A stretch of DNA of 64,000 nucleotides from Amphibalanus amphitrite (GCF_019059575.1 NW_024882308.1:267915-331914); one strand, 5' to 3'; numbered from the stretch's first letter, positions 47,080-59,091 are shown. A program made the numbers and translations. Notes: generated by a model not told the origin, from the sequence alone.

Positions 47080-47345
47080 TCCGTGATCAGGTCATCAGAG
47101 GTCCGAGGGCCGTGGTCAGGTCACTTAAGGTCCGAGGTCCGTGGTCAGGTCATCAGAGGTCCGAGGGCCGTGGTCAGGTCATCAGAGGTCCGAGGGCCGT
47201 GGTCAGGTCACTTGAGGTCCGAGGGCCGTGGTCAGGTCACTAAAGGTCCGAGGGCTGCGGTCAGGTCACGGAAGGTCAGAGGGCTGCGATCGGGTCACGT
47301 AAGGTCAGAGGGCTGCGGTCAGGTCACGGAAGTTCAGAGGGCTAA
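47080..47345. repeat. Minisatellite GAGGTCCGAGGGCCGTGGTCAGGTCA, about nine copies
   Basis: A unit of about 29 bp with AGGTCA-like halves repeats just upstream of the start of the VWC/Ser-Gly gene. The last copies drift to AGAGGGCTGCGGTCAGG. Its promoter-proximal position makes it worth testing for an effect on expression. Confidence 0.8.
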
Positions 47346-47855
47346 TATTTATATTTTACATGTTATGTCACTTAATGCATATGTTTTTATGAAGGCCAGA
47401 TAAGGCAGATCTGTTTTATAGCCTGCGGACGCAGGCCCTGCCTTATCGGCCATACTGTTCGCCCATTGCCTCAAACTCCATCACACGTCATCAAAGTCTC
47501 TTCGGCTACCCCGGCTAACGGAACGGATGCGTACAGACGGAACTTCCCACCTATGTAGACGGGAGCCCGAGCCTGACTACCGGCTCATGAGTTCGGCCGG
47601 CGGGGTTCATCAGCCGGCGCTCGGTGATGGGCCGTCGCGCCGGCCTGCCGCCCCGTAACCGGCCTCGGCGCCGCCGACCGGCCCGGCCCGACCCCGAGCG
47701 GGGCGGGGCGGGGCGGGCGGGGCGCGGACAGACGCGGAAGTGGACGCGACATGAGATGCGGTCGGCAGAGTAGCGGCGCGCCGACCTCTGCTATTTATGG
47801 CCGGGAGTGCGCGCGGCCATTTGTTGGAGTCGACCGGCGCCGGTACGGCGGTACA
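47346..47855. other. GC-rich, CpG-rich DNA, possible promoter region
   Basis: It becomes strongly GC- and CpG-rich from about 47590, with GGGGCGGGGCGGGGCGGGC (Sp1-like boxes) at about 47698-47717 and TATTTATGGCC at 47790. It resembles a CpG-island promoter upstream of the candidate exon at 47856. Confidence 0.4.
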
Positions 47856-47930
47856 ATGACCTGTCCCGTGACGGCCGCCATAGATCTGGCGCCGGAGACG
47901 GAGACCGGCGCGGCGCCGAGGGGCGGCCCG
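47856..47930 (+). CDS. Possible first coding exon of an unknown gene
   Basis: ATG followed by 24 codons (TCPVTAAIDLAPETETGAAP, RGGP), ending at CCCG/GTGAGG in phase 0 and preceded by GC boxes. The peptide is not recognised. No following exon with fitting phase was found with confidence. In such GC-rich DNA, chance frames are common. Confidence 0.25.
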
Positions 47931-50900
47931 GTGAGGACGCGCCGAGACCGGGCAGCGCCGGGCCGGGTCGCCGCCCAACTGTCGGTATCGCTCCACTCTG
48001 GCTCCAACCACTCGGCCGGGTGAAGTGGGGCTCGGGTGTTGAGCGGCCTGTAGAAGCGCTGACGTACCGGTCAGGTTCTGTCGCAGACCCCTGGAATCCA
48101 TCGCTACGTCTCACTGCTGCTGTGTCAAAGGGTGGCCGCGGGGTTGCCGTCTGCCCATTCTGGCCGCCGAACTGTGACGGAACCGGCCACAGAAGACACG
48201 TGAGTGGCCAGTTCCGGCCATGGGCCGCCGGTGGTCATTGGCCGGTGACAGTAAGGGGGCCCCTCCAGAGTGACCGGTCAGGGCTGCCAGGGGCCGCCAC
48301 CCTCCCACGTGACGTGCACAGCGTCTCTAACGCCCGTGTTCCGCCGCGGGCTCATTGTAATGGGGCCTGCAGACCCTGTGACTGGCTGGTTGTATTATAT
48401 CCTGTCCAGCGGACGGACATTTAGACGGCATGACTAACCGTCTGATGCATCGGTTCATGGCCGCCTGACGGACACGGAAGGGTGAATACAGCCAGGGAGG
48501 CTAACGCCGTACCGTCGGCCGAACGAGACGTTCAAAGGCCCAGCGCAGCTCAGTTGAATGAACTGTTTGTACAAGAATGCGTAGGAAATATGTTAGAGGA
48601 TTTTTTCCGGTGTCGTCGATTTGTTAGAGTTACTTCGGAGGGGATATCTGAACGAATATCGAATATCTGAACCAGTGGCTGCTATGAGTCGTCGCATGTC
48701 TGGAAGAATGCGGTGTCCTGGTATTGGCGCCATCAGGTGCTGACTGTGCCGTAACCGTGCTCCAGTTCAGCATCAGTCGGCGCATCATGCTGCTCCCACT
48801 GACACTGTGACTTGGACCGAGCTGTGTAAGCGGCGGCGGTCTGTGCGGCGGACAATGGGGTGCACCGACACCGCGTCGGCCGCGGCCCAGCCTCGCCGCG
48901 CGGACGGGTCAGGTCAGCTGCTGACAATGCCGCTCCGGGGGCGGCGACCCACAAACAGAGCTCGGGCCGGCTGTCGGCGAATTGTGATGGTAAAATGGTG
49001 CCGGGTCGCAGCACGTTGCCGGCCGTGCCGCGCCTCCGTTCGTCGGCCGGCCGCCGTGCTGCGCGCGCGCCGGCCCTCGTGTGGACCCGCGGCCGGCGCG
49101 ACAGTCTGTCTACGCTTTGGCGGCTGACCGGGCAGAGGGCCGGGCCGAGACGCCCCTGCTGCGCGGACGGTGTGGCGCGCGGTGTCAGCACGACCCGGTG
49201 ACAGGCCCCCCTCCACTGCCGGATGGCACGGGCGGTCGCCGCCACCCAGTACGGCGGCCGGTGCCATTACCATTCGAGTCCATCGGCCGGGGCGCTCTGG
49301 GGCCCGGGTAGGTGTGAACAGGGCCCGTTTCAGAACAGTGGCGCGGCACCACCCGTCCATACAGCGGTGAAACGGAGCCGAACAAATGAAACGAATGGCG
49401 GCAATGGATCCACACGGCATCCCGGTGCTACCGTCCTATAGAGGCACTGCTGACCCGACACCGCCGTCCCATAGAGGCACTGCTGACCTGACCCGCGCCC
49501 AGTCGCACCTCTGAAATTCTGAATGGCCTGTGTACTGATACTTTTTGCGGGATGATTGACAACCTGACACCGTCAGCAATGAAGCATTGAATGAAAATCC
49601 CGCCAATCAGTACAAAAGACGCTTTTTCGCCGCATACACCGTGCATGCTGCCAGTAATTGGCTTTGACAATGAATGCCTTCTGGCGACATCGGGATGGGG
49701 CCGCCCGTATCGGCCGCGTTTTCGCCGTCGCCTGAGGGAGGCAGGTGTCCCAGTAAACGGTTTAACCTTCAGTCAAACGGGCAGATCCGAAATCCTTGTC
49801 ACGTCACCGCCGGTTTCGTGTATGTCAACAAAGGTCGGCCCTAAATTACGTCGACTTCTCGAGCTGCGCCGAGCCCCAATAATTAGCCGAGACGGTCGGC
49901 TATATTTCTGGTGTCCTTGAGCGGTCGCCTGTCCGCGGCGCGGCGGTGCCGATACCGCGCGGTGGCTCGAGGCGGGTCTGTCATGCGGCGAACGGCTAAT
50001 GGGCTCAGCCGGCCAGCAGCGTCTGCGTCACCACCAGCCACCAGCCGGCCAGCAGCGCCTGCGTCACCACCAGCCGGCCAGCAGCATCTGCGTCACCACC
50101 AGCCGGCCAGCAGCGTCTGCGTCACCACCAGCCGGCCAGCAGCGTCTGCGTCACCACCAGCCACCAGCCGGCCAGCAGCGTCTGCGACCTGCGTCACCAC
50201 CAGCCGGCCAGCGGAGGCCGTGGGAGCGCGCCGCGACACAGCCGCAGCGCCGGTCCACCCTCGGACCGGGGCGGCGCGGCTGGCTGAGATACGGCGCTGC
50301 GTCAGACCAGGGCGGCGCGGCCGTCTCCAGCCGTGGGTCAGTTGACTCACCGGCTGCACAGCTCGGGTGTGTATTTGAAATGGAGAGTGTCTGGCAGGTG
50401 CACGGCCGCCGGCGCCGAGCCGGCGCTGATTTGGCGTCTGGACGCTGCTTTACGATGAGCGGTGCCAGTCGGTGTCGGCACCATCAGGACAGCCATCTCC
50501 GCCGCGCGCGGCAGCAGGGCTATGTGCCCCGGCGCCCCAACAAGGTCACGGCTAGCCGGCCTTGGGCCGAGCGGCCCGCCAATCTCAAATCCGGCCAGGT
50601 CCGGCCCTGTCCGGCCCCTTCGCACGGGTGCATGGAGTTGTGGGACTCATAGTTATTCAGTGCTGAATAAAGAAGCGGAAAATGGCTACAGCAAGAAAAA
50701 TGTATGAGTATCTCATTAAAAGAAAAAGAATATACTGGCCCCACTGCTGATCAGGTGAGGGATGGGATCGGGCAGCCGGTCACCGAGGTCGGCGTCCGTC
50801 GGGCTCAGCGGCGGCCGCCGGACTCTCGCCGTCCCAGTGAACCGGCTGGGTCGGATTCGTCGTGTCTGGTCAGGTCGGTCCACTCGTCTCCTTCCGACGC

Positions 50901-50962
50901 GACCTGACCGGGTCCCGGTGATTTGAGCCGGTCCGTGGACGGTGTCCGGTGCTGACACCCAG
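47931..50962. other. GC-rich stretch with long overlapping frames, no gene proven
   Basis: Several frames over 100 codons overlap on both strands because stop codons are rare in this composition; none shows a domain. A 36-bp duplication (ATAGAGGCACTGCTGACC) lies at 49438-49490. On the minus strand a frame ending HLPDTLHFKYTPELCS at a CCG/GTGAGT donor (50351) looks exon-like but remains unassigned. Confidence 0.35.
50008..50215. repeat. Minisatellite CCAGCCGGCCAGCAGCGTCTG
   Basis: About seven copies of a 27- or 37-bp unit, AGCCGGCCAGCAGCGTCTGC plus GTCACCACC, with an extra AGCCACC in some copies. Frames over it read as Ala/Ser/Pro repeats and are artefacts. Confidence 0.75.
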
Positions 50963-51114
50963 GGTCGCCGGGGAGCGGGCGGCCGAGTCAGCCGAGCAGC
51001 TGGCGCGGCCGCGGCCCCGGAAGGCCAGTGACGCCGCCCCGGTCCGGCCGGTGTCGCGCCTTCCCACAGCCGGCACAGCAGATGACGGGGCGACCAACAA
51101 CGAACGGCTCAGCG
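50963..51114 (+). CDS. Possible internal coding exon of an unknown gene
   Basis: It is bounded by GACACCCAG and CAGCG/GTGAGC and open for 50 codons (VAGERAAESAEQLARPRPRK ... DDGATNNERLS). Its phase needs two bases from the previous exon, which does not fit the 47856 exon directly. The peptide looks like a disordered segment. No family recognised. Confidence 0.25.
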
Positions 51115-53043
51115 GTGAGCACACGAGGCAGGCACGTGGAGCGTTATCGGGGCCCAGGCGAGGGGACGGCCGGGTCGCCGGCACCAGGCGGGCCTCCGGG
51201 GTCTCCGTCGCTGCCGCCGACATGACCGGCACTAACCCGACGCTTGTTAAAGAAACCGGCCACCGGCGGCTGCCCCTGGATTTTTGTCATATCTGACCTG
51301 ATTGTCGTGACTAGTTTGACCAGTTGGAATCGGGAATCATGGCATGATTAGATATTGATGTCCTTTTTCATATTGTAGACTAAAGAAGATGTCCCTTTTC
51401 ACACTGTAGATTAAAGATGACAGGTCATTGCTGAGGCTTGTAGAAAATAACGCTTTGCTATGCGCTCGGGCCTCTCGCCCGCTCCCGATCGCTCAATGTC
51501 TAATGTTCACTGCTGCTACACCATTTGACGTGAGTCCCTCTTGAAAGTACCGCGTATCGGTGCGTCGGATCCATCAAGCCCAAATGAGGGAAGGCTGCTA
51601 GAATAATTTGAGAGTCTTGGAACCAATTGACCCAGAAAACCCATTTGATTCGGCAACTCTCAATTTTGACAGCCTTCATTTGGTTGGGCTTGATGGATCT
51701 GACGCACTGATGCGCGGTAGGTAGGTACTTTCAAGAGAGACGTGCTAGCTCGACGGTTTTCTGTTTTTGCCGTCGTATTGTTGGAACCCGATATTTATTA
51801 AGTAGGTTATATGATTTATTTTATATAGCAATGGCTATGATCCGTTCCAAACGGACTTCTCTATTTGAGATTGCAGATTTAGTCATGGCACGCACACCAT
51901 TTTGAAGAATATCTACCCCAAATGATATCTTATGTGAAAAAAATGAATACAAAATTAAAAATTAAACATAAAAGCATAAAAAAGAAACAAAATGAGTCTA
52001 ACAAACTTAGTGACTCGTACAAAGGTTGGCTGGTCTGCAGTGTCTAATGTGGGCCCGAGTGATGGTGTGTCTGAAACCTAAATAATCAATTTCCCTTTGG
52101 AATCACCTGCAATGCATTCACGGAAAATATAACGTGTGTCGCCCGCGCGAAATCCACGTAATTCTAGCCGTGCACATGGTTTTACTGGGTATTTTTCAGC
52201 ACACTTTTTTCGGCTCAATGTGGCCACAGCTGCATGCGGATGAGTTATTTGAAGCAAGCGACAAGCTGTTTTTAAGCCACTGGTTTTACTCCAGTGCTAG
52301 GTATAGCATGGGGTGTAGGGTTGCGAATACCTATCCATAATAATCGTATGTGTGATGAGCGTTAGAAGCTGCATAACATGAATTTGAACATTTTTCTGCC
52401 TCCATTCAATGAATATGTACGTTGATGAACATTTTTCTTTCTTTCTTTTACTGTGAATTGTGCCTTCAAGGGCGTTTACCTGAATATGGACCGAGTAAAA
52501 CAGCAATGGTTTCCATATTTTTTTGTAGATACGCTATGCTGACTGGTGTTGTTGATGAAAATTAAAAACATAAACTGTTTTGGTGCAGGAATAGGTACTC
52601 TAGACACATAAAAAACAAGCATACATTTCTTTTTAAATAGGCACGCGGGCGCTAGCTGGCAGCTTGGGCCTGACGCGCTGCCCCTTACCGCCGCACTAGC
52701 AGTCCTTGTCATATAGAGGGTCCGCCCCGCGTCTGAGGGAAGTGTTCACTGTTCATGTCAGTCGGCGCACACGTGTATGACTTCGGTAGCAGTAGGGAGG
52801 TCGCGGGGAAGGGGGTCGATCCCCGCTGATGAGGTCACCGGTCAATCCGGTGCGGCGTCGCTGTTGCTGTGAAAGGTCCGCGAGCCTGAAGAGTTCCTGT
52901 GAGGACATGGAGGGGCCCACGGAGACCTGATGTCGGCGGTAGGGCTAGGTGGGAGGAGTGGGCTGGGGAGCCCACGGAGACCTTATCTGAGGGGCAGGGG
53001 AGCCCGCAGAGCTGGAACCGGCATGAACGCACGGGAAGGTGCC
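51115..53043. other. No gene recognised; one foldback element
   Basis: After 51300 the sequence becomes AT-richer. A 33-bp near-duplication (GATGTCCTTTTTCA / GATGTCCCTTTTCA) lies at 51357-51415. The foldback at 51534-51741 is listed separately. From 51760 to 52700 nothing could be assigned. Confidence 0.4.
51534..51741. repeat. Foldback element, arms about 65-70 bp
   Basis: GTCCCTCTTGAAAGTACCGC...GGATCCATCAAGCCCAAAT (51534-51598) faces its approximate complement at 51668-51741 (ATTTGGTTGGGCTTGATGGATC...GTACTTTCAAGAGAGAC, read in pieces). A short loop separates them. Probably a tiny MITE. Confidence 0.65.
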
Positions 53044-53990
53044 GGGGAGCCTCCACAGCTACTCTGTGGGGAGGCAGCCTGCCGAGCTACTCTGAGGAGG
53101 GTGGCGGCCTGCCGAGCTACTCTGGGGGAAGGCGGCCTGCTGAGCTACTCTGGGGGAGGGAGGCGGCCTGCCGAGCTACTCTGTAGGGAGGCGGCCTGCT
53201 GAGCTACTCTGAGGAGGGTGGCGGCCTGCCGAGCTACTCTGGGGGAAGGCGGCCTGCTGAGTTACTCTGGGGGAGGGAGGCGGCCTGCCGAGCTACTCTG
53301 GGGGGGGGGAGGCGGCCTGCTGAGCTACTCTGTGGGAGGGAGGCGGCCTGCTGAGCTACTCTGGGGAGGGTGGCGGCCTGCTGAGCTACTCTGGGGGAGG
53401 GAGGCGGCCTGCCGAGCTACTCTGGGGGAGGGAGGCGGCCTGCTGAGCTACTCTGGGGGGAGGCGGCCTGCTGAGCTACTCTGGGGAGGGTGGCGGCCTG
53501 CTGAGCTACTCTGGGGGAGGGCGGCCTGCTGAGCTACTCTGGGGGAGGGAGGCGGCCTGCCGAGCTACTCTGGGGGGGGGGAGGCGGCCCGTCGAGCTAC
53601 TCTGGGGGGAGGCGGCCTGCTGAGCTACTCTGGGGGAGGGAGGCGGCCCGTCGAGCTACTCTGGGGGGAGGCGGCCTGCTGAGCTACTCTGGGGGAGGGA
53701 GGCGGCCCGTCGAGCTACTCTGGGGAGGGAGGCGGCCTGCTGAGCTACTCTGGGGGAGGGAGGCGGCCTGCTGAGCTACTCTGGGGGAGGGAGGCGGCCT
53801 GCCGAGCTACTCTGGGGAGGGTGGCGGCCTGCTGAGCTACTCTGGGGGAGGGTAGCGGCCTGCCGAGCTACTCTGGGGAGGGAGGCGGCCCGTCGAGCTA
53901 CTCTGGGGAGGGAGGCGGCCTGCCGAGCTACTCTGGGGGAAGGCGGCCTGCTGAGCTACTCTGGGGGAGGGAGGCGGCCTGCCGAGCTAC
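53044..53990. repeat. 33-bp minisatellite GAGGCGGCCTGCTGAGCTACTCTGGGGGAGG, roughly 28 copies
   Basis: Units of 28-35 bp with core GCCTGCYGAGCTACTC and a variable G/A tract. It ends at CCGAGCTACTCAC, where the complement reads GTGAGTAGCTCGG, a splice-donor-like sequence next to a possible minus-strand exon. Frames across the array are artefacts. Confidence 0.85.
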
Positions 53991-54200
53991 TCACCGAGGA
54001 GGAGGTGGCCGGTGCACAGGAGCTCGGATGGACACCAACTGCGCCCACTTGCCGGCGAGCCCGCCCAGATGAAGCGTCTGGCGGGCGCGTGCCCGCAGCT
54101 TGGGCCGCCGGCCGCCAGGTGGCCGGTTTCCGTACCGGCCTCCGCGAGCTGCGGCTCCCATCCACGCACGGTCCGGTCGGGGCGGTACATACTTACAGCC
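53991..54200 (-). other. Possible exon next to the minisatellite
   Basis: On the minus strand the sequence between GGCTGTAAG (about 54190) and CTCCTCG/GTGAGT (53997) is open in three frames and looks exon-like only because of its splice-site-like borders. No family is recognised and the correct frame cannot be chosen. Confidence 0.2.
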
Positions 54201-54923
54201 CCGGGTTTATTGGCCGGTCGGTGGAGCTCGGCCGGCCCGGGCCGTGTGTGCTATGTGTGCGTCCGTCCGCACTGGCGGCGGTGTCGCAATGTGGCCCGGT
54301 GGCACTGCAGTGGCACGTAGCGGAGACGGACCGTCGCTCGTCCTTCATGCTGCCGGCCTGTGCCACTCGGGCCAGCCCGGTGCAGAGAGGCGCCCCTGGC
54401 ACGTGGAGGGGCGGTCTGCCGGCTCACCGGCGCCAGCAGCACCCGGCGATCGAGCGGAGCGGAGGAGGGCCGGCGCTCGGTACTCCGCCCCTTCACAGAG
54501 CACATTTCAGAGAAAGACGCTCTGGGGTACGAACTGACAAATTACTTGGCACATGCTTGCTAATACCATGAATATCGTATGCGTTGCGAAGGCATCCCTC
54601 CTATCATTCTTATATTTTTTATTGACGAGTTAGATCTGGAATTGAAGGTTCCAGGTAGTTAGTCCGCGTGGTCTGAACTAAAACTCTTGAACACTTTCTA
54701 TCATTGAGTAAAGGCAAAACAGCTTGCAGTGAAAGCAACTAGCGTCAAGACATGCTAATTCGCCTACATCAAAGTGTGCGGACAAGTGAGTTCTCGACAA
54801 ACGGGATGTATTCGTTCCGGGTCCTTCACAAGGTGTTGAGAGCGTTTGCTCCGATTGAGACTGAGACAGAGCCTGGGCGTGCTGAATGGTTGGCAGTATG
54901 ATGGTGCCGCAAATTTGGCTTTC
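54201..54923. other. GC-rich then neutral DNA, no gene
   Basis: GC-rich until about 54530, with overlapping chance frames, then ordinary composition up to the Helitron-like element. Nothing recognised. Confidence 0.4.
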
Positions 54924-56745
54924 TGATTACGAGCGAGCGAGCGCAGCGAGTGAAGCGAACTCTTTTCAATATAACGGGAACATCTCAGTGTGAGCGGCAC
55001 GGCCCGGCCCGGCCTGTAGCGCTTTTGAGAGGTTAATACATATCTCAGCAACCGCTGGACCGATTGGCCTGTGGTCTTTTTTTGTGGGGTAGTCCTTATA
55101 TTCATTGGCTTCTATACCCTTAAATGACTAGGTAGGGGAAACCCGGGAGGTATGGGCCCCCTGGAGGTATGGGCCATCGCAGTTTTGAAGAAGTGTTGCG
55201 TATTTTTACACATTTGACCGCGCAAACTGGTAGCAGCCATTCCGTTATACAACCCACGTGATTTCCAAAAAATTCCTCAGTCTTCTTTGGCAATGAGCGG
55301 TGATGAAACGTTTTTACCCTCTTCGAGTAAAATACGGTACGTACAGAAAATTCGTGATAAATTTGACCCAGGCTCGTTTTATGGTATCAGACCATCGGTA
55401 ATATAAAGTTTAAAGCATGCAAATTAAGACTGGATAGACAATTTGAAGTTTTCTTGCAAGATTATGAGCTGAGACGCTCCGCACATTCTGGCGTCCTAAC
55501 CGGGAGGTTCGGGCCACCCACCCCCGTGGATCCTAAATCAATGAAATGATGCTTTCATTGAATGCCCTCTTCAATAAGTTTTATTTTTGTCGCGCAAGGT
55601 CGAAAATATAACTACAAATTTCATTCGAGCAGAAAAATATTATTTATCTTATTTCATGGAGCATGAATGCGTTTACCAAAATACATATGTGCCCACGTGA
55701 CCCCCATGAAGTAAGCTGTTGGCCACTTATGCGGTTCCTGGGCTCTAAGAGAGATCAAGGTAGATAACAGCTACAAGTATTGTTCTCATTATCGAGAGAA
55801 GAATATGAAACATGGCACTGGCCCATACCTCCCGGGCCATGGCCCATACCTCCCGGTGCATTTTGATGGATCGAAAAAGCGCATGATTTATTTAAAGTTA
55901 TCTCGAGACAAAATAGTTGATCCCAGATGCCTAATATCGGGCACACTTTGCAGGCGAAAGGCAATTTCACGTACACAGAGTGAAAAACCGGGTCTAACCA
56001 CTTCCCACTGGAAGAAAACTGCCTTTTCACAAAACCGGCCCATACCTCCCGGGTCTCCCCTACTCTTGATACTTTTCAGGGACGATCATGTCACGTGCCA
56101 CGTGAAAAGTCAAGGGTGCTCAAGCTGTTTTGCAAAGTATATTTTTGAGAGGCTCATATATCAGCAGCCGCCTGGGTGATGGTCTTGCGGTAATTTTTGT
56201 AGGATAGCAGCATCCCTTCCACCAAACGTCGGATACTCTTGATCTATGTGAGAGACCCCACTGCACGTGCAAAATGCAAAAAGACGAGGTGTCAAATGTG
56301 TTCCCATTTCAGTAACTCGGTAATTACTGGGGCGATTTCGCTGAAACTTGGCATACCTACAGTAGGCACCCACCAGGCAATACATTCCCATATGTTGCGG
56401 TTAGGGTGCTACTGCACGTACGTACGCACGTGCAGAGGGCGTTTCCAGATCTCGAGAACGGCTGGGCCGATCGCGCTCAAATTTGGTACACGGTTGGGGA
56501 CCGGTTAGTAGGGTGCCGTGCAAAAGTCAGTTGGGACCCATTTTGTACGTGCGCACGTGCAGAATGCCGCTTGCAGATCTCAGGAACGGCTGGGCCGATT
56601 GCATTCAAATTTGGCACACCGCTAGCAACCGGTTAGAAGGGTGCTTTGCACAAGCCCGTTGGAAGTAAGTATCCTCTCGCCCTTCCGCACGTGCAGAGCT
56701 CACTATCTCGCTCGCTCGTTCTTCGCCCAAAAGGTGTTTTACTGG
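54924..56745 (+). mobile_element. Helitron-like element, copy C, with a nested insertion
   Basis: It starts TGATTACGAGCGAGCGAGCG and ends with CGCCCAAAAGGTG, TTTTA and CTGG before T. It shares with copies A and B the blocks CAGATCTCGAGAACGGCTGG and GGGTGCCGTGCAAAAGTCAG, and contains CACGTGCCACGTG at 56096 and GTACGTGCGCACGTGC at 56545. The nested element 55134-56060 enlarges it; without that it would be about 0.9 kb. Non-coding. Confidence 0.65.
55134..56060. mobile_element. TA-bordered inverted-repeat element, GAGGTATGGGCC family
   Basis: The left end is GGTAGGGGAAACCCGGGAGG and the right is the complement of TAGGGGAGACCCGGGAGG; TATGGGCC follows in both. Comparison with copy D of the Helitron-like family (about 12060) shows the empty site without this sequence. 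GGAGGTATGGGCC words recur several times near both ends. No ORF. Confidence 0.65.
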
Positions 56746-57661
56746 TACTATTTGAGATCGAGCTGCCTCCTTTTTCTACGCTTCAATGTTGGTGGTGAAT
56801 TGCCTGTTAAAAAAAAAGAGAAAAAAACACACACAATCCATGCCATTTGCCTCGCTATTCTGCCTTGCCACGCCGCTTTTTATGTCAGTCTCCGGGAATC
56901 GCTCCTCCATAATTTTAACTGAAACAAGCATAAAAAGAGCGGGCTTTGGGCGGGTTTTAGTCCCTCGAGAAAAAGCCGATGCCTTTATAGCCAACTACTG
57001 TGTCCTCCCATTACCTCAGAAGCCGAATGGCTGGGCAGCTATTTATTGCCATAGCGGGTTTAACGCCCCGACAAAACCACCATCGGATGCGTAGAAGCCT
57101 TTCTGGAGTGTGATCCAGGGTCGAGGAAAAACGCGGGGTGCCCTGGTGGGAGGCGGCACGTCCAAATACCTGCGATATGTCGCCCTGCCGACGCCGTAGG
57201 CTGCCGCTGCCACCATATCTGACGGAAAGCAGTCTAACGAAGTTCCGCCATCATTTTGACCGTTTGATCCCATTGTTATAATCTGAACTGGCAGCGGTTC
57301 GTCTGCCGAGCTTTAGCATTCTCGGGTCCTTTGTTATGTGTACTACTTGGGCTCTCGTTGAGTTTTGATACGAGTCTGTGATAATTTGTGATTTCAAGAC
57401 TTTTCAGATGTTATCAGTTATCACCTACCTATCAGCGTTGATATGAGTCTCTGGACTTTCTTTTTTGTTGGAGTTAATGCTAAGCTATTTAAAAGCTACC
57501 GGAAAATGCTAACTACAAATGCTGAATGGTGCTGTATTCACCATTCACCTACCTAAAAACAGGCTTTAGGAGCTTGTAGTCTTTAATCAGCTGGGTTCGT
57601 TGTTTGCACATTTGTTAATGATCAATTCGTAAAAAAAGTTTGTTTGTTTGTTCAGTTATAA
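56746..57661. other. No gene recognised
   Basis: Unassigned DNA with short frames only. The segment 56880-57060 is open in two frames but shows no domain or splice support. Confidence 0.4.
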
Positions 57662-58839
57662 CCCGCGCCCCGTAAGGGAGGCCGAGACGCCCCCCCCCCC
57701 CCCTGTCCTTCTCCGTCCATATCTCCTAAATGACTGCAGATATCGTCGCCAAACTTGCAGGAACCCTCCGGGCATCAATTTTACATATTGTGACCAAACA
57801 TTTTCCCAGAGACTATGATAGGTTGGCCGCAAATGACGTCAAAATGGCGTCATGTTCTGCCATTTCCGACCCAAAAAAGGTTTCACGGGAAGAGCTGTCA
57901 GGCCTACAGCTTTGAAGATACAGAAAAATGATGAAATATAAAAGGTGTAGAATTAACAGGGCTATAAAACTGCTGTCTCGGATTTTTGAAGTTTTTGAAT
58001 TTTGACCCCCAAAAATCTTTTTGGATATAATAGCTGGAACATTCCTAAAGTTTTTCGAATTTCCGAAAAACCGGAATATATATGATAGTCCCTCCCACCT
58101 TCTATCCACATACCAAATTTGAGATTGATACTTCTTCTTTTTGGCCAAGTGATAGCGAAAAAAAAAACTTCAAAAATGATGACGTCAAATTTTCAAACTC
58201 AATTTTTGGCAATTCTAGACCACGTAGCGCAAAACAAAGACAACCCTTAGACTCCCCGTGACGAGCTGCATCGAATCGATACCAATTTTATGCAAATATA
58301 TCAACTTCGAAATGTGACCTAATTTGACCTGACCTTGACCTGACCTTCGCCAGAACATAATCTTAACTGGCCCCAAAGGCTGCCTGACCCACATAATCCC
58401 ATTTGTCATGCAAAATGGACCCTAAAACATGTGTCACACGACATTTTCGGTATTGTGACCCTCAGTGACCGGACCTCAGTGACCTGACCTCAGTGACCTG
58501 ACTTGGTATCAAATGTCAATGACCCCAAATAGCAAAATATGTGTCTTACGAACAATTCCCCCGTCGATGATTTTCAATAACATGCCTTTTACTTGATTTT
58601 ACGACACATTTTTTGAAATGCCTGTAAACGGTGAAAATTCGATCTTTGACTTGATTTGTGACGTCATCGATTGGACCGAGGTCAATGAAATTGGGTCACA
58701 AGGTAGCTCCGTAGTAGGGCTATCCAACGTCTTTTGAATTTTAAAAATCGGACGGTAACTTTCTGAGATCTTAGGGGGGGGGCCAAAACGGCCCCCCATA
58801 CGGCTGGCAGGGTCCGCCAATAGCCCTACGGGGCGCGGG
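57662..58839. mobile_element. TTAA-type element, CCCGCGCCCCGTAAGGG subfamily
   Basis: The left TIR CCCGCGCCCCGTAAGGG and the right CCCTACGGGGCGCGGG are complementary with small changes. TTAA follows on the right (58840-58843); the left target is ATAA. Near the ends are GGCCGAGACGCC with a C run and GGCCAAAACGGCC between G and C runs. AGGTCA motifs (as TGACCT) cluster at 58315-58510. A fragment of the same subfamily lies at 545-760. Confidence 0.75.
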
Positions 58840-58843
58840 TTAA

Positions 58844-59091
58844 TAGTGTACGAATCCCTCCAATCAAGGTCATCTGTTCATGAACAGTTCATGAAAGTTT
58901 ATGAACAAGTCGTCATTTATATCGTTTACGCTATGACTCTGATGCAGCCACATTTGCGGTCGCAGGACTGTTTTGAGATGTGCAAAATGCATTTTAAGGC
59001 CCTATATCCCATATCCTAAGCACTTTGACTTGTGATTTTTACATTCCTAGCAAGGTTCGGCGCATAAATTCTGCATTTTGGACCCTGCATG
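58844..59091. other. Short unassigned spacer
   Basis: No gene. It contains TTCATGAACAGTTCATGAA at 58877-58895, a small palindromic repeat. Confidence 0.4.

Noticed and set aside
48733-49420. Long overlapping frames on both strands
   Set aside because: Stop codons are rare in this composition; none has a recognisable domain or fitting splice sites.
53218-53532. Repeat protein with RPAELLWG units
   Set aside because: It is a translation of the 33-bp minisatellite; unit lengths vary out of frame.
53044-53990. CRISPR-like array
   Set aside because: Units are contiguous and degenerate without unique spacers, and the genome is animal.
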